Assembly: GCA_019648995.1 (NCBI GenBank)
Contig: BLXT01003739.1
Span: 1,662,546 to 1,695,731, forward strand
Direction of reading: 5' to 3'
DNA length: 33,186 nt
From: Plakobranchus ocellatus
Lineage: Eukaryota > Mollusca > Gastropoda > Plakobranchidae
Part shown: one piece after another, positions 1-11,479 of the stretch
How positions within the stretch are numbered: the first letter of the stretch is position 1
Layout: every line of letters begins with the position of its first letter
Made by a program: the position numbers and the translations under genes
Notes under the pieces: generated by a model
What the model saw: the letters and a program-made list of their open reading frames with translations, nothing else
Database searches by the model: none
Told to the model about the DNA's origin: nothing

Positions 1-1203
1 TCAAGAGTGCTGCAGTATCGGGATGCGAAAGGTGTGATCCTCTTAGACATTTTGCCACAGGATCAGTGTATCAATGCCCCTTTTCCTGTTTCTTTTCGGA
101 CATCCCTCGTAGTATATAGGTGATGATGATAATGATGGTAATAATATGGAGGTGATGATGATGATGATAATTATAGAGATGATCTGTGAAAAGCGGGAAA
201 ATAATTGATAACAAAATGATTGTTTCATTTTTATCTCACTGATGTGCATGTGGCGAGTGAATAGTCCATCCCATTGCAGATCTATAACTAAGTAGACGTC
301 CAAAACCCAAATTTTTGTAATGGCTAATCAAAATTAACATCACAGAATAGAACTTATAAATATTTTGATACCAAATTCATGTGTATATGATGATATTCAA
401 GAGAGTTACAGCAGATGGCCGTTTGTGGTGTGCAATTTGCGGCTTTGTGCATTTGTGCAAGGTGCCCAGTTCGGACCTTTGTAACTCAAAAAGCATTCAC
501 CCAAAACTCATGAAAGTGTATAAGTATAGTGACAGTAGTACAGGCAACATAGTCAATTTTTTTTTCAGAGTTAAAAAAGGTCTAAAAATGCTATTTTTAT
601 TCATCTGAAAAAAGGCCCAAAGCCAAATTTCACAAATTTTCACAGGGGAGGTAAAACATTTTTTTCATTAAAGTTTAAAAAAAAGGCATAGACAATTGAT
701 TTTTTCAGGCATCAGCACCAATACTGACATCAAAGCAAAGCAATCGGAAAAAGAAGCTCTTTACCGCTAAATGCACAGCTTTCAGATAAATGTTATTATA
801 ATCTTGAAAAGACCGTTTAATAAATAGTACTAAGATCGGTTTTATGAAAATACATAGCTCTTTAAGAGCAATTAAAAAATTGCAAAAAGTTATCCACTTG
901 AAGCACAGACCTCATACTTACATCAAATTATTTAGAAGCTGGAGCTGTGCAATGTTATAAAATTTATTTTGAAACAAAGTTATTTATACTTGATGCACTG
1001 CACTAAACAGACACAGGATATCAATGCTTATCCAATTATCCTACAGTTCTAAATATTTGTTCAGCTTGCACATTTTCAATTTTTCATTTTTTTATAACTT
1101 GGAATGAGTTAAAATAATTTTTAAAATGCTTTTTATTTCAGCTTTTCTCTTATATATCTTGTTCATAAAATAGCTCATTACTTAAAGCTAGCTATTCAGA
1201 GTC
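1..1203. other. Non-coding stretch with GAT/ATG-rich microsatellite
   Basis: No exon or RNA gene could be supported here. Positions about 109-180 hold an imperfect (GAT/ATG)n simple repeat. The rest is AT-rich with short T and A runs. A 75-codon plus-strand open stretch at 381-608 has no recognisable domain and low-complexity ends, so I treat it as chance. Confidence 0.6.
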
Positions 1204-1297
1204 AGTGCCTTTGGCAAACCCTTTTGAGGTCTTTGTACCGACTTGCTTGGAACTCTTCACATAGTACTTTTAATATGACATCATCAGTTCTAAATCT
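1204..1297 (-). CDS. Possible exon, unassigned
   Basis: On the minus strand a good polypyrimidine tract and acceptor (ttttattttctccacag) is followed by an open stretch that begins FRTDDVILKVLCEEFQ and runs to a stop at about 1204. The peptide has ordinary coding composition, unlike the low-complexity ORFs around it. Using this acceptor requires the previous exon to end in phase 2. The nearest candidate upstream exon (4213-4121) ends in phase 0, so the two do not join directly. A GC-type donor (gcaagt) inside the stretch could end the exon earlier. It may be a later exon of the REJ gene, an exon of another gene, or chance. I do not recognise the peptide. Confidence 0.28.
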
Positions 1298-4120
1298 GTG
1301 GAGAAAATAAAACAGCTGCTTGGGTTTATTTGTCAAAGCTAAAAGTTTATATATATAGTGTAAACTGATACCTTTTTTTGTAATCATAGCTGTAGAAGAA
1401 CCAACAACAACATGTATCTTCTTTCAAGAAATTTGGATTGTTACAGGGTAGCCTGATTTTCCTGTGCTCCTTTTTACATACTGATCATATTTTAGGAAAT
1501 ATCCTAGAGATCAAGTAAAAAAACACAAAAGTGCACATATATATTTTTTAAATATCAGGCTTAATTATACACACTATCTTGTGAGAAGAGTTTTTGGCTG
1601 TACATGTATATTTACTAAGAAAGGTAAAAGTGACAAAGACTTCCCCTGTTAAAATGTTTTTAAAAAGCTTGTCCAAATTGTATAAGATTAAAAAGGAAAA
1701 AAAAACAAAAGAGCATTCCCTTTAAAAACTCACCAATGCTATGTTTTGTCCTTCTCTCTTAGATCCTACAACAAAGTACTAAGATTCCAATGATCCTCCA
1801 TCTTGGATCATAATATCTAGGTCTACCTGAGAGTAAGAATTGATTTAATTGTTGATCTTAGACTATCTTTACTCAATCAAGGCATCTGACCACTGTCATA
1901 ACGGTACATAAATTCTCTGTCTACACCTAGATCTAGGCTTAAAATAATCTCTAGATAGCTTTGTCAGATTATATATAATGTTAAACCTATTTAAATTTAG
2001 TATTTTAGCCTTTCAAACCAACTTAATGTTAGCACTTGACCTTGACATCAGAATTTTCGGTTCTAAACAAACTTATTGATTGCTACTAATTGTTCATTTA
2101 GGTCTGCTAAATGTAAAGCAAAGGCAAATCAAAATGATGATAATCTTCAAAAAGATGCTACTCACCGATGATATTGCAGACGTCAATAATGCTGTTAATC
2201 AGCCAGCATAGTCAGGTCTGATTGCTGACTCCTATGAGGCAGGCAATCAACTTGCAGATCTAAGCCTATGCCAAAGACTGAGAAAAGTGAGACTAGAACG
2301 AGCCACTTTTCGCGACTGGCTGCCAAGCGAAGTAAACAAACCATATTGCCTGTTAGGATTTGATAATTTTACCACTTTCTTTAACTTGCACTTTTCAGTA
2401 TTGGCGCAAATAAATCGCGAAATCCTCATTGTCAGTGGTATTATGCAATAAATTATAACAATATTAAGAACAGCCGACCAAATTTATCTCTCCACCACTT
2501 TTCCAAAGACCCAGAGTTGTACTTGTAAGATTTCTTTTTTTTTCGTTTATAAATAGACTGAGTACTTCAAGGTTTAGTGGCTAGAATAATAATAAAAAAA
2601 AAAACAACTATTCCAACAAGTTTGGAAAGTGTTAAAACTAGTCACATGCTTCCTCTTTACCACGTTTCATCGTTAGTTGCAACAACTTAGTGCAAACCCT
2701 ATGGAGTGATGTCACCATTTCTACTCTTTGGCCTAGGCCTACCAATTGTTGTTTTTCTTTTAGTATCAGGCTCTTTCCAAAGGAAAGGAAAAATTGTAAC
2801 CCCTCAGTAGATTTTTCTGAATATTTTATATGACAGCATAAAGCTAAGCTTTCAAATGGTGTTTTGTAGAGTTTTGAAAGCCATGAAAATCTCCAAAGAA
2901 AAAATTTCCAATGGCCTGGACGAGGCAAATAAACTAAATTAACTTAACCAAAAATATACAAAATGGGATTTTTCTCTCCTTTCATTTACAAGGAATCAGA
3001 AACAAGTATTGTTTAGCAAATCTGAGAAAAACAAGGGGTTCTCTCAAAGGGTTCTAATTCATCTTGAGCAACAATGGAAAATCTTACAGTGGTCATCTTT
3101 TTCAGTGAACAATTTACGTGGAAAACGCACAATTAAGCATTAGACTGACATAAACAAAAAGATGTTTACTTGCTCTTTCCATTCATGTATTGTTTATTGT
3201 TTGATAACCCATTAAAGGATATTTTGCTGTGTGGACTGTAATCCATTTTATTGATCTAAGTAAGTGAAGCTGGCTGTGCTGGCGGGTTTTCACAGCTTAC
3301 TTCATTAAGCTTTCATTAACGTCATCAGTAAACAAACAATAAGGGTAGGATCTCACCCTTGGCCTATAATGAATACAAATAAGAATCCCAAGGATGTAAC
3401 CAATGACATGGAAAATTCACTTATAATGCGTACATGCAAATTATATAGCAATAAAACCCAAGCAAGGCCTTGTAAATTAGCTTGTGGGCTTGACAAACAG
3501 ACTAGCTTTGATCTAGTTATACCACTGAAATAATTACTAGCTAGACTGTGCTATTATTGGGCTCACAATGTTTAGGACAAGGTCAAAAATGTTATAATCC
3601 ATTTTTTAAATGTATTTTAAATTTCACATTTCTGTAAAGGTTTATTTGTATGTGGAAAAGGTTGATTGAGGCATTCTCAGGAGCCTCATTATCTACAGTG
3701 AAATCGTTTGAAAATTAGAAGTCACTATGCCATTTTTTGCACACAACTTAAAAGAGAGGTTAAAAAACACCCATGTTTTGGCCCAAATTAATATAATCAA
3801 CATCATCATTATTTTTGTAATTAATATTCATTTTACCTTTTTATGATGATTGGGACCAAAATGGAACCAAATTATGCTGCCATTTTTCCAGGTGGGAGTT
3901 CTTATATACGAGTCAATACCTATTGTTCCTGATAACAGCAGTACAATAAAAACTGAAATATGTAACAAACAAAAAAAAAAAGGGGAGGGGGGGGGGTTGT
4001 GGTGTGGTCTCTCATAATCTTTTGCAACAATGCAAAGATTAAGTTTCTACTTTCAGGTTTGAAAAACAAAAGGAAATTATATTTTTGTAGGCCTATAAAT
4101 GTTTATGTTACCAAACTTAC
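1298..4120. other. AT-rich intron or intergenic DNA, no supported gene
   Basis: I found no exon here that I would defend. Two exon-like stretches on the minus strand (near 1735-1766 and 2167-2192) have fair splice sites, but their phases do not chain with anything. An A-run and G-run homopolymer block sits at 3969-3998. TAGGCCTA-like words occur, for example near 2733-2742. Confidence 0.55.
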
Positions 4121-4213
4121 AAAGAGCTTGTTATTGTTTCCAGCCAAAGTATGAAGCATTCTATTTACTATGAGCCTAATGCTTTCAAGGCCTCTTTTGC
4201 TGTAGATCTTGTT
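4121..4213 (-). CDS. Tentative exon of PKD1-like REJ gene
   Basis: This minus-strand exon-like segment lies between acceptor ggcacag (just above 4213) and a consensus donor gtaagttt (4120 downward). In phase 0 it encodes 31 residues, with the central run LESIRLIVNRMLHTLAG and ending NNNKLF. This is an amphipathic-helix pattern that fits the GAIN-like region after REJ domains. It would continue in phase from the 12691-12647 exon. An alternative acceptor (ctacag, exon top at 4199) would instead join exon 15416-15328 directly in phase. Either way the same frame stays open. The intron upstream would contain the large transposon at 7.6-12.0 kb. The strong donor and shared frame support it. The lack of a diagnostic motif keeps confidence moderate. 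Confidence 0.45.
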
Positions 4214-4337
4214 CTGTGCCAGAGTAGAAACAAAAGAAAAATCATCATCTACAAACTAAAAACAAACAGAAAATGAAACAAACAAACAAAAAAATTGCCA
4301 AATTACTGATTTTTTGTAGCTGTTTTTAAAGAGAGGT

Positions 4338-4420
4338 ACACCAAGTGGCACAATGGTTAGTAAACTTGCCCTGAGATCTGCAGGGACCTGTTAGTCTTTT
4401 GGGTTTTGAGCTCAACACCA
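4338..4420 (+). repeat. Possible tRNA-derived SINE head
   Basis: The segment has an A-box-like word TGGCACAATGGTTAG (4346-4360). About 42 bases further on is a degenerate B-box-like word GGTTTTGAGCTC (4402-4413). This is the layout of an RNA polymerase III internal promoter in a tRNA-derived SINE. The B box lacks the usual GGTTCGA core and I could not fold a clean cloverleaf, so an intact tRNA gene is unlikely. The body and 3' end of the SINE are not delimited. Confidence 0.35.
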
Positions 4421-4493
4421 ACTTCCTGGCCTGACAAGCTGATTTCATATTATTTTTGACAGGCTATGGTGAGAGAAGGCTAATAGTAATAGC

Positions 4494-4540
4494 AATCTCT
4501 TTAGCATAAACTAAGGTGATGCTTGCTTCTTTTGAAGATG
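4494..4540 (+). repeat. 47-bp direct repeat, copy 1
   Basis: This sequence beginning AATCTCTTTAGCATAAACTA recurs at 4646-4692 with one difference (T in copy 1, C in copy 2, in GCTTCtTTTGAAG). The copies start 152 bases apart. The intervening sequence contains AATAAAGC and a short A-run. The pair could reflect a local duplication or the nested ends of a small insertion. Confidence 0.9.
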
Positions 4541-4645
4541 ACACAGCAAACAGAATAAAGCTTCCTGCATTATGTTTTACACTTGTCGTAGCTATTTGCT
4601 GATTAGAGTCACCAAGTGCACTGACTGCCAAAATAAGGGAAAAAA

Positions 4646-4692
4646 AATCTCTTTAGCATAAACTAAGGTGATGCTTGCTTCTCTTGAAGATG
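4646..4692 (+). repeat. 47-bp direct repeat, copy 2
   Basis: Second copy of the repeat at 4494-4540, matching 46 of 47 bases. It is preceded by a short A-run (4641-4647), which could suggest retroposition of a short element. No target-site duplication was established. Confidence 0.9.
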
Positions 4693-7566
4693 GCAGCCTC
4701 TTCATTTCTCACCGTTTCATGAGGGCAGATATTACTTGTCGCTAATTGATTCAGGAGAGTCTGCTTGAGAGTGAACGATATTTTCTGGTTGATCAAGCTT
4801 CACACAAGTTCCTAAGGAAGAAGCATCAAAGTTTCCTATACAAGCCCAAAACCTATTTCTCCAAAAAGTAAAGTTCATAAAATGTTTTTCATGTTAATGC
4901 AGAGAATGAGACTGATTGCTAACCAGCAAGGAATTTGCCACAGAGGCTCTTTCAGGTGCACTTAATGGAAGTTTGTGTTGATAAATTCAACAAACAAGGC
5001 ACAGCGCAAAGATCAATAAAGAGAGCAATCTATAGATTTAAGTGTATAGTGTGTGGCACAATATACAAGAGTCATGTGAGGTAAAAAAAAAATTGGTCTT
5101 TTTTTCAACATTATTATTAGTGTAGCTTAATAAGATTTTGTAAAAAACATTTGAGCTTTTCTAATTTTTTTCTTTTGTGAGAAGCAAAAATATAATTAAG
5201 TACCCAAAACTGGCCATCAGCGGCGCTGAGGCCTGGGTTTTCATTGAAAAATCCTAACTTTCAACTTGTGGTAGCGTTTTGTTTGTCTTCAGTGTTTATA
5301 AATTGCACAGGAAAATAAAGATCTAATCTTCCTGCACACACAGGTTATTGTTTTATTTCAATTTTTGGATTATTACTACTTTTTTTTTTCAATTTTTTAA
5401 AATCAACCCCTTTAACATGATTTACAGCGGCTGGAACCATGTGAGAGCGACCCTCCTCTTTTTAAGCTTGCGTGCCGTTTGCGCCATGTTTTGTGATGAC
5501 CCACTTTTGGCTGGGTTGAAAGCTTGAAAAATTAAGCTTTATTTTGGTGTAACTTTCTTCTGGGTCATAAGGATATAAGGTATTAAAATTCCCTTTTCTT
5601 TTCTATTTTTCATGAAAATTGGAGGATTTTGTTAAAAAAAACATAACTAAAATTATATCGTAAGAAATCCCATCCATTTTTATAAAAAAACATCTCAAAG
5701 TTTGAAACTAATCCATCAAATTGCGCCAACTTCATTTGCAATTACGTTCATCCCTCTATGTCTATTTTTGTAAAGTCCTGTTGGGTTCGGTAAGCTAGGC
5801 CTAAGCCCAGTCAGAGTGGACTGCTAGGCTCTAAACAGTTGTTAAAGGATCGGTATTTTTGAATTGCAGGATGAAAATGGCTGGATCAGAAACGTTAATA
5901 TGTTTTTATTACTTAAGATTTTATGAGAAAGTAGAAATTAGTAGATGAAATTATTGAAAAGTGTCTTAATTCATGGATTTGTATCGCGGTAGTGATGTTG
6001 GGTGAGATAGAGATCTTATTCCGAGATCGAAAGACCCGATGCGGAGAGGGAGGTCACTTGAACAGTCAGTCTATTTTTTATTGTGTACTCTAGAGAGAAA
6101 AAGAATAGTTCAAAGGAAAATTGAAAAGCCAATCTTTGTTGAGAATTTTTTATATGTGTACAAATAAATGTTTTGGGGGCTTTAATTTTGCTTTAAAAGT
6201 TTTGTTAAATGGCCAAATCTTTCTACGTTTGACTTGGTCTCTTGGGGTAAATGGTGGTCAAGTCCATTTTGGCTCTATGTAAACAAGGAAAATGGGATAA
6301 AATAAAAAAAAACAGTCACTTAGAAGATTTTATAAAAACAATTGTTCATTGTTTTTAAAGTGAACTTTACTGTATTTAATCGTGTAAGTCTTGACTATGC
6401 TGCTAAAGCTATAAAGATTGGTTTCTAGCAAGAGAATCTATTAGATCAAAGCTGATCACTCTTGAATGTCACTTTCAGTAGGCCTAGTTGTAACTGTAGT
6501 GTAAGCATTCTCCTGCCTGGCCTAAGCATCACTTATTATATATATCATTGTATATTTGTAGATCTAGTGCAGTGTCAAATTCACATTAAAATAAATAAAT
6601 AGACCTATCATTGCTATTTTTTGGCATCTATTTTTCACCGCTATGTTTCATTATATAAATAATTTGTTTTATTCAATTCTATTCTTTAATGTGACAGCTG
6701 AAAATGAAATTAAATTCTTAATATTATTAGTAATATACAGAAATGAAAGGGAGTTGATGCATTTATTTACAGGGCCTTTTACTTTATGTTATGAATTTTA
6801 ATTAGCTAATTAGCTGGGTCCCAGTGAAGATTAATAAAAATTCCTCCCTAGTGTTATTATTTCTTCTCTAAATTCTCTTAACCTGTCATATTCGCAAAAC
6901 AAAAAGCTGAAGCAGACCCTTAAATTTTTTGCCTTTTTCCTTAACTGCCCTTCTACTGCCTGGGCCCTCCCCCCACCAAACACGCACACATTTTGAACTT
7001 CAAAAAAGTTCATCGATGGAAGCATGCAATAAGACTAGAAAAATAAAATGAAAGAAGCAAACACTGCAGCAAGAATCTTAAAGTAAAGCATACATGGGAT
7101 CTTTACCATGTTTTTCTCTTAAGAGTATTTTCAAGGGCTAACATTTTTTAACACTTTTTTAACAAAAGTATGACGGAATTTCCTTGCTCTACTTCATGGT
7201 TTTGGAAAATATGTGAAACAAAATGTTTAATCCTCTTATTACAGGTTAAGATTTTGTTTCCAGTTAGACAATCTGGGGAATTATTTTAATTACTTACACT
7301 TGGCTTGAAATTCATGATTTTGATTTTTGTTTTAAATTTCTACATTTTTCATTCTTTAGTCATAGTTTCAATTTATATGCCTATAAAGCCCTTAAAGCAA
7401 TCTTTAATTGGATACCAGTCTTGTTTTTTTCTGTCCATTAGGTTTTTTTTTTCTTAAATTTTTTAATCTTGTAAAAAATGAGATTTTTTGCCTCCCTTGG
7501 AAAAATGTGCAAATTTGCATTGAAAGCCATATTCATGAGAGAAAATAAATATCTTAAAACTGTCTG
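4693..7566. other. AT-rich intron sequence, no supported gene
   Basis: The sequence is rich in T and A runs, with TAGGCCTA-type palindromic words near 5795-5808 and 6480-6486. No splice-bounded open stretch or recognisable mobile-element protein was found. A 64-codon minus-strand ORF at 6831-7025 has low-complexity content and no recognisable domain, so I leave it out. Confidence 0.5.
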
Positions 7567-8040
7567 AACATCTTCAAAAAAACAATAGGCATTAATAGTG
7601 GGGCAGATTTGTGACCAAATTGTGGGATTTGTGGTAAAAGCACCAAAATTGGCACAAATGAAGTTAAGGACATAACAAACAAATTTGGATATTATGCCAA
7701 GCTGGATTTTTCCCCTAAAGCCCAAAAATGTCGAAAATCCAAGATGGCCGCCATCTGAGATGAAAAATCTGCAAATTGTCATAACTTTGTGAATAGTTGA
7801 CACAAAAACATAAATGAAGTGTCTTTTAGTATGTTTTCAGACATGATCAATCCAATGAAACCACTATTTAGTTGATAATATGTATATAAATTATCATTTG
7901 TACTGAAAAAAACCTAATATGTGCGCCATCAGAGACAACAATTTCCTTAATTGTCATATCGTTGTCAAAAGTCGATACATAAAAAAATGAGGAGTCTGTT
8001 GGTATGATTTTAAAAATAAAAAATCTATTGAATCATAAAT
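7567..8040 (+). repeat. Left inverted arm of the transposon
   Basis: Reading forward, the arm includes GTGGTAAAAGCACCAAAATT (from about 7630), then GATATTATGCCAAGCTGGAT, then CAAGATGGCCGCCATC (7740-7755). All of these occur reverse-complemented in the right arm. The inner part (about 7741-8040) holds two diverged tandem subunits. Each subunit has a gccgccatc- or gcgccatc-like word, then an attgtcataactttg-like word, then an aaatgaagtgtcttttagtatg-like word. The gene begins directly inside the arm. Confidence 0.8.
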
Positions 8041-10634
8041 TAATTGCCCCTTTATCCTTCGAAAAAATCTGTTCACCACAGCTGCTGTTGACAATCTAGA
8101 CCACAACCCAAGCTCAACAACTTCTCACGGTGCCTTTCATGGCACAGGCATTTCTCTCTTTCAAAACAGGGAAACAGAATCTGATGGAATAAATCGTCAC
8201 ATGTCAGAAGTGCAACCAGATGAGCATATCCACAGCAAACAGATACCACCTCTTCCTGAAGCATATACAACGCTGCCCCCTGTGACAGCAAAGCAGGATC
8301 CGACCATCCCTCCGACTCAGATTACACCGAATAGTGACTGTGAACTTGTTTCTACTGCCGTAGAGGAGGAGAAGTGGCAGAACAATACGCGCGGACTCTT
8401 AAGTGAAGGTGTCCAAAGTATTCATGATCCAATCTCTTAGGCTGCATTCAATTCTAATCAAGAGCCTTCACGTGACTTTGAGGTTACCATTGGATCGCTT
8501 CTGCCACTGTTTCCAGATGACTCCAAGTCTGTGGCAATGATTCGTCATGCAATGTGTGTCGTTAAACAAGCTGTCCATCACTTGAATCCTGGGCAGGTAC
8601 CTGTCTTAACACTAGACCAACCGCTGTTTGCAATTGCAAAACAGATTCAGTGGAACTGGCCAAATGATTATGGGGAAGACAAATTTGTCATGCTACTTGG
8701 TGGCTTACATTTGGAAATGGCATCCTTAGCGACTATAGATTTGCTTGATGGCAGTGGATGGGCACATGCTTTGACCCAAGCAAATATTGCTACACCTGGA
8801 ACAGCCGAATCATTTCTGAAAACAGCGCACGTCACATGGACAAGACATGCACACCAAGTTACAGCTAGTGCATTATCAATACTCCTGCATACAGCATATG
8901 ATGCTTACAGCTGTGGAGAGTGAACCAAAATCTTTTGATGAATAGTGCGTGAATCAATCTAAGACCTCTCCTCAGTTAAAATACTGGTTGATCATTATGC
9001 GACTTGAGCTGCTAGTTTTGGTGTATGTTAGATCTCTTTGGGATTCCAAATTCTCACTTTATGTTGCTGTACTTTCAAAGCTCGCACCTTGTTTTTTTGT
9101 TTTAGACCACACACACTACTCTAGATGGGTGCCAATTCATATTCGTGACATGATGATGTGAAAGGAACAACACCCTGATATAGCAGTCGAGTTTTCCAAG
9201 GGAGGCTTCGTTGTGCACAAAACAAAAAGACCATTCTCTGCAATTGCAATTGATCAAGCACATGAACAAAACAATAAGGTCGTAAAAGGAGATGGTGGGG
9301 CAGTCGGTTTGTTGCAAAACCCCAAAGCTCTTCTGCGTTGGATGGTGGCCGGACCGGAACTTGCAAGGATAATTGAGGAGTTTGAGGTCAACTGCCTGGA
9401 CGGAGGTACTGGAAAAGCTAGCACAACAAACCTCAAGCATCACGAGCATACTGCAACAGCACAGGTCAAAATTTCCAAAGAAGTTGGTGCTCCTATTCAA
9501 GTATTTGAAGAAATGGGAAATCCATTCATGGAAGAGAGTGAAGACCTCCTGGTACTTGACAGCAGAGATATTGCTGATCCGGCTATTGTCCAGAGTGTGC
9601 GCTCAATAGAGAAGACAGGGCAAGACCAGTATGACAAGTACATGACTGAGCGAGTGATAGAGCGAACCACATCTGTGTTTGATCCTATCAGTAAAAATCA
9701 AATGCCCTTGTTTAGTCGACCACCGTCAAGAGTTCCATCGAAAAAAAAGCAAACCATCTCATCACTTAGAAGTGACTGTACATTATTCTCAAGATTATAC
9801 ACTGCAACCGCGATGGCAACCTGGACAATTTCTTCAAACATGAAAATCATGCATACCCCCGTCACTGTCCCTGCTTGGAAAGCTTCGGTTTGGGACAAAA
9901 TCTGACCTTGTCGAGTGTCTGGAAAAATACTGCACATCATGTGGAGAGGCTCCATTGGTTGACGTCATTATATTGGATGGTGCTGCAGTCATTAATATGC
10001 TGAAACCCATTGGTATAAAGACATTCCAAGAATATGCAGATCACATTTTTCTCCCATTTATCAAAGCGCAACTGCGAAACGTAACCAGGATTGACATCGT
10101 TTGGGGCGTGTTCTTAGAAGACAGCTTGAAGTCAATCACTAGAGAGATTCGAGGTAGGAGCATTCGAAGGAGCGTTGCACCTCCCAACGCTATCCCAAGT
10201 AATTAGCAAGAGTTCTTGAGACTGGCAGACAACAAGACTGAATTGTTTGAATTCTTGGCGCACCAGGTGGTAGAAAACCTTTATGGAGATAAAGACATCT
10301 TACAACATGTGGTCAGAATGTGCTGTGCTCTCGAGTTCACACAGATATCTCATCTCTAGCGCCATGCACACATGAGGAGGCGGACACCAGGATGCTTCTG
10401 CATGCTCTTGATTCAGCAAACAAAGGGCATCGCAGAATTATGTTGCGTACTGTGGACACTGATGTTCTCGTCCTTGCTGTCTCGACTGCTGTTTGCCTTG
10501 CAGATACTGAAATCTGGGTTGCATTTGGCACTGGCAAACATCTGAGGTACATTCCTGCACATGACATCGCTAAAGAACTTGGTTATGAAAAGGCACGTGC
10601 ACTTCCCATGTACCATGCCTTTACAGGTTGTGAC

Positions 10635-10650
10635 ACTGTGTCACTGTGTC
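10635..10650 (+). repeat. 8-bp tandem duplication causing a frameshift
   Basis: ACTGTGTC is repeated twice in a row directly after the GCD codons of the transposon gene. Removing one unit would let the GCDTVS frame run straight into the SFAGRGKKTAFDIW frame. The duplication is therefore the visible cause of this frame break. Confidence 0.85.
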
Positions 10651-10835
10651 ATCGTTTGCTGGCAGGGGAAAAAAGACTGCATTTGATATATGGAAGTCAT
10701 TTGATGAGGTTACACCTGTATTTTCTTCCTTGTTGACAGATCCATCGGCATTCAATAACGACTGCATGTCTGTGTTGGAGGCATATGTTGTACTTCTGTA
10801 CGACCGCACATGCACGGAAACAACCGTTGACTCAG

Positions 10836-11101
10836 NNNNNNNNNNNNNNNNNNNNNNNNNNNNNNNNNNNNNNNNNNNNNNNNNNNNNNNNNNNNNNNNN
10901 NNNNNNNNNNNNNNNNNNNNNNNNNNNNNNNNNNNNNNNNNNNNNNNNNNNNNNNNNNNNNNNNNNNNNNNNNNNNNNNNNNNNNNNNNNNNNNNNNNNN
11001 NNNNNNNNNNNNNNNNNNNNNNNNNNNNNNNNNNNNNNNNNNNNNNNNNNNNNNNNNNNNNNNNNNNNNNNNNNNNNNNNNNNNNNNNNNNNNNNNNNNN
11101 N
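10836..11101. other. Assembly gap (266 N)
   Basis: This is a run of N inside the transposon gene. The readable protein stops at TTVDS before it and resumes at DNIPPTKAALLQH after it. From memory of the family, only some 15-20 residues are expected between these points, so the nominal length is probably not the true distance. Confidence 0.95.
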
Positions 11102-11479
11102 TGGACAACATACCACCAACAAAAGCAGCCTTGCTACAGCACACAAAACGGGCAATATACCAAGGTGGATATGTATGGGGGCAGGCACTTGTCCGTTGTC
11201 CGGTGATTCCATCGCCAAACACACATGGCTGGCAAGGCTGGCAACCATTTAGGACACTTCTGCCAGAAGCTGTGGCTTCATGCTCTGAATAGTTAAAATG
11301 TGGATGCAAGAAAGGGTGTTCAAGACAATGCAAATGTGTCAGGACTGCTCTTAAATGTACGTCACTGTGCCATTGCAATGGGAACTGTGAAAACAATGAG
11401 ATCAATTGGGTATTATGATAATCTAGTTCACATTTTATACATTTTGACCACAATTGTGTTTTACATGCATTTCAACTAC

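Larger units (their letters stand above)
8045..11418 (+). pseudogene. Transposon protein with FEN/PIN-like motifs and C-terminal CXC cluster, broken
   Basis: Translated pieces in order are: RKNLFTTAAVDNLDHNPSS from 8060; a block with LLGGLHLEMA and TRHAHQV to 8923; YWLIIMRLELLVLVYVRSL; SRWVPIHIRDM; HEQNNKVVKGDGGAVGLL; SSFAGRGKKTAFDIW. After the gap come PPTKAALLQHTKRAIYQGG and a cysteine cluster beginning LKCGCKKGCSRQCKC (from 11293). I recognise this from memory as an uncharacterised, multi-copy family of invertebrate genomes. EEADTR (10374), VDTDV (10452) and TGCDT (10623) follow the acidic-residue order of FEN1/XPG/PIN nucleases. The CXC cluster resembles tesmin/TSO1 DNA-binding domains. 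The nuclease assignment is inference. In-frame stops occur at 8438, 8943, 9159, 10204 and 11290. Frame changes occur near 8924, 9800, 9880, 10300 and 10635. No start codon was fixed. Confidence 0.82.

Noticed and set aside
1735-1766. Short exon-like segment (SKREGQNIAL) on the minus strand
   Set aside because: Only about ten residues and no confirmed neighbour in matching phase.
2167-2192. Exon-like segment with donor gtgagt on the minus strand
   Set aside because: The open frames need entry phases 1 or 2, but the preceding candidate exon ends in phase 0. It is too short to stand alone.
7438-7803. 121-codon minus-strand ORF, with a sister ORF at 11739-12107
   Set aside because: Both lie in the inverted arms. 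They are readings of the repeat and do not share a consistent frame as a protein.
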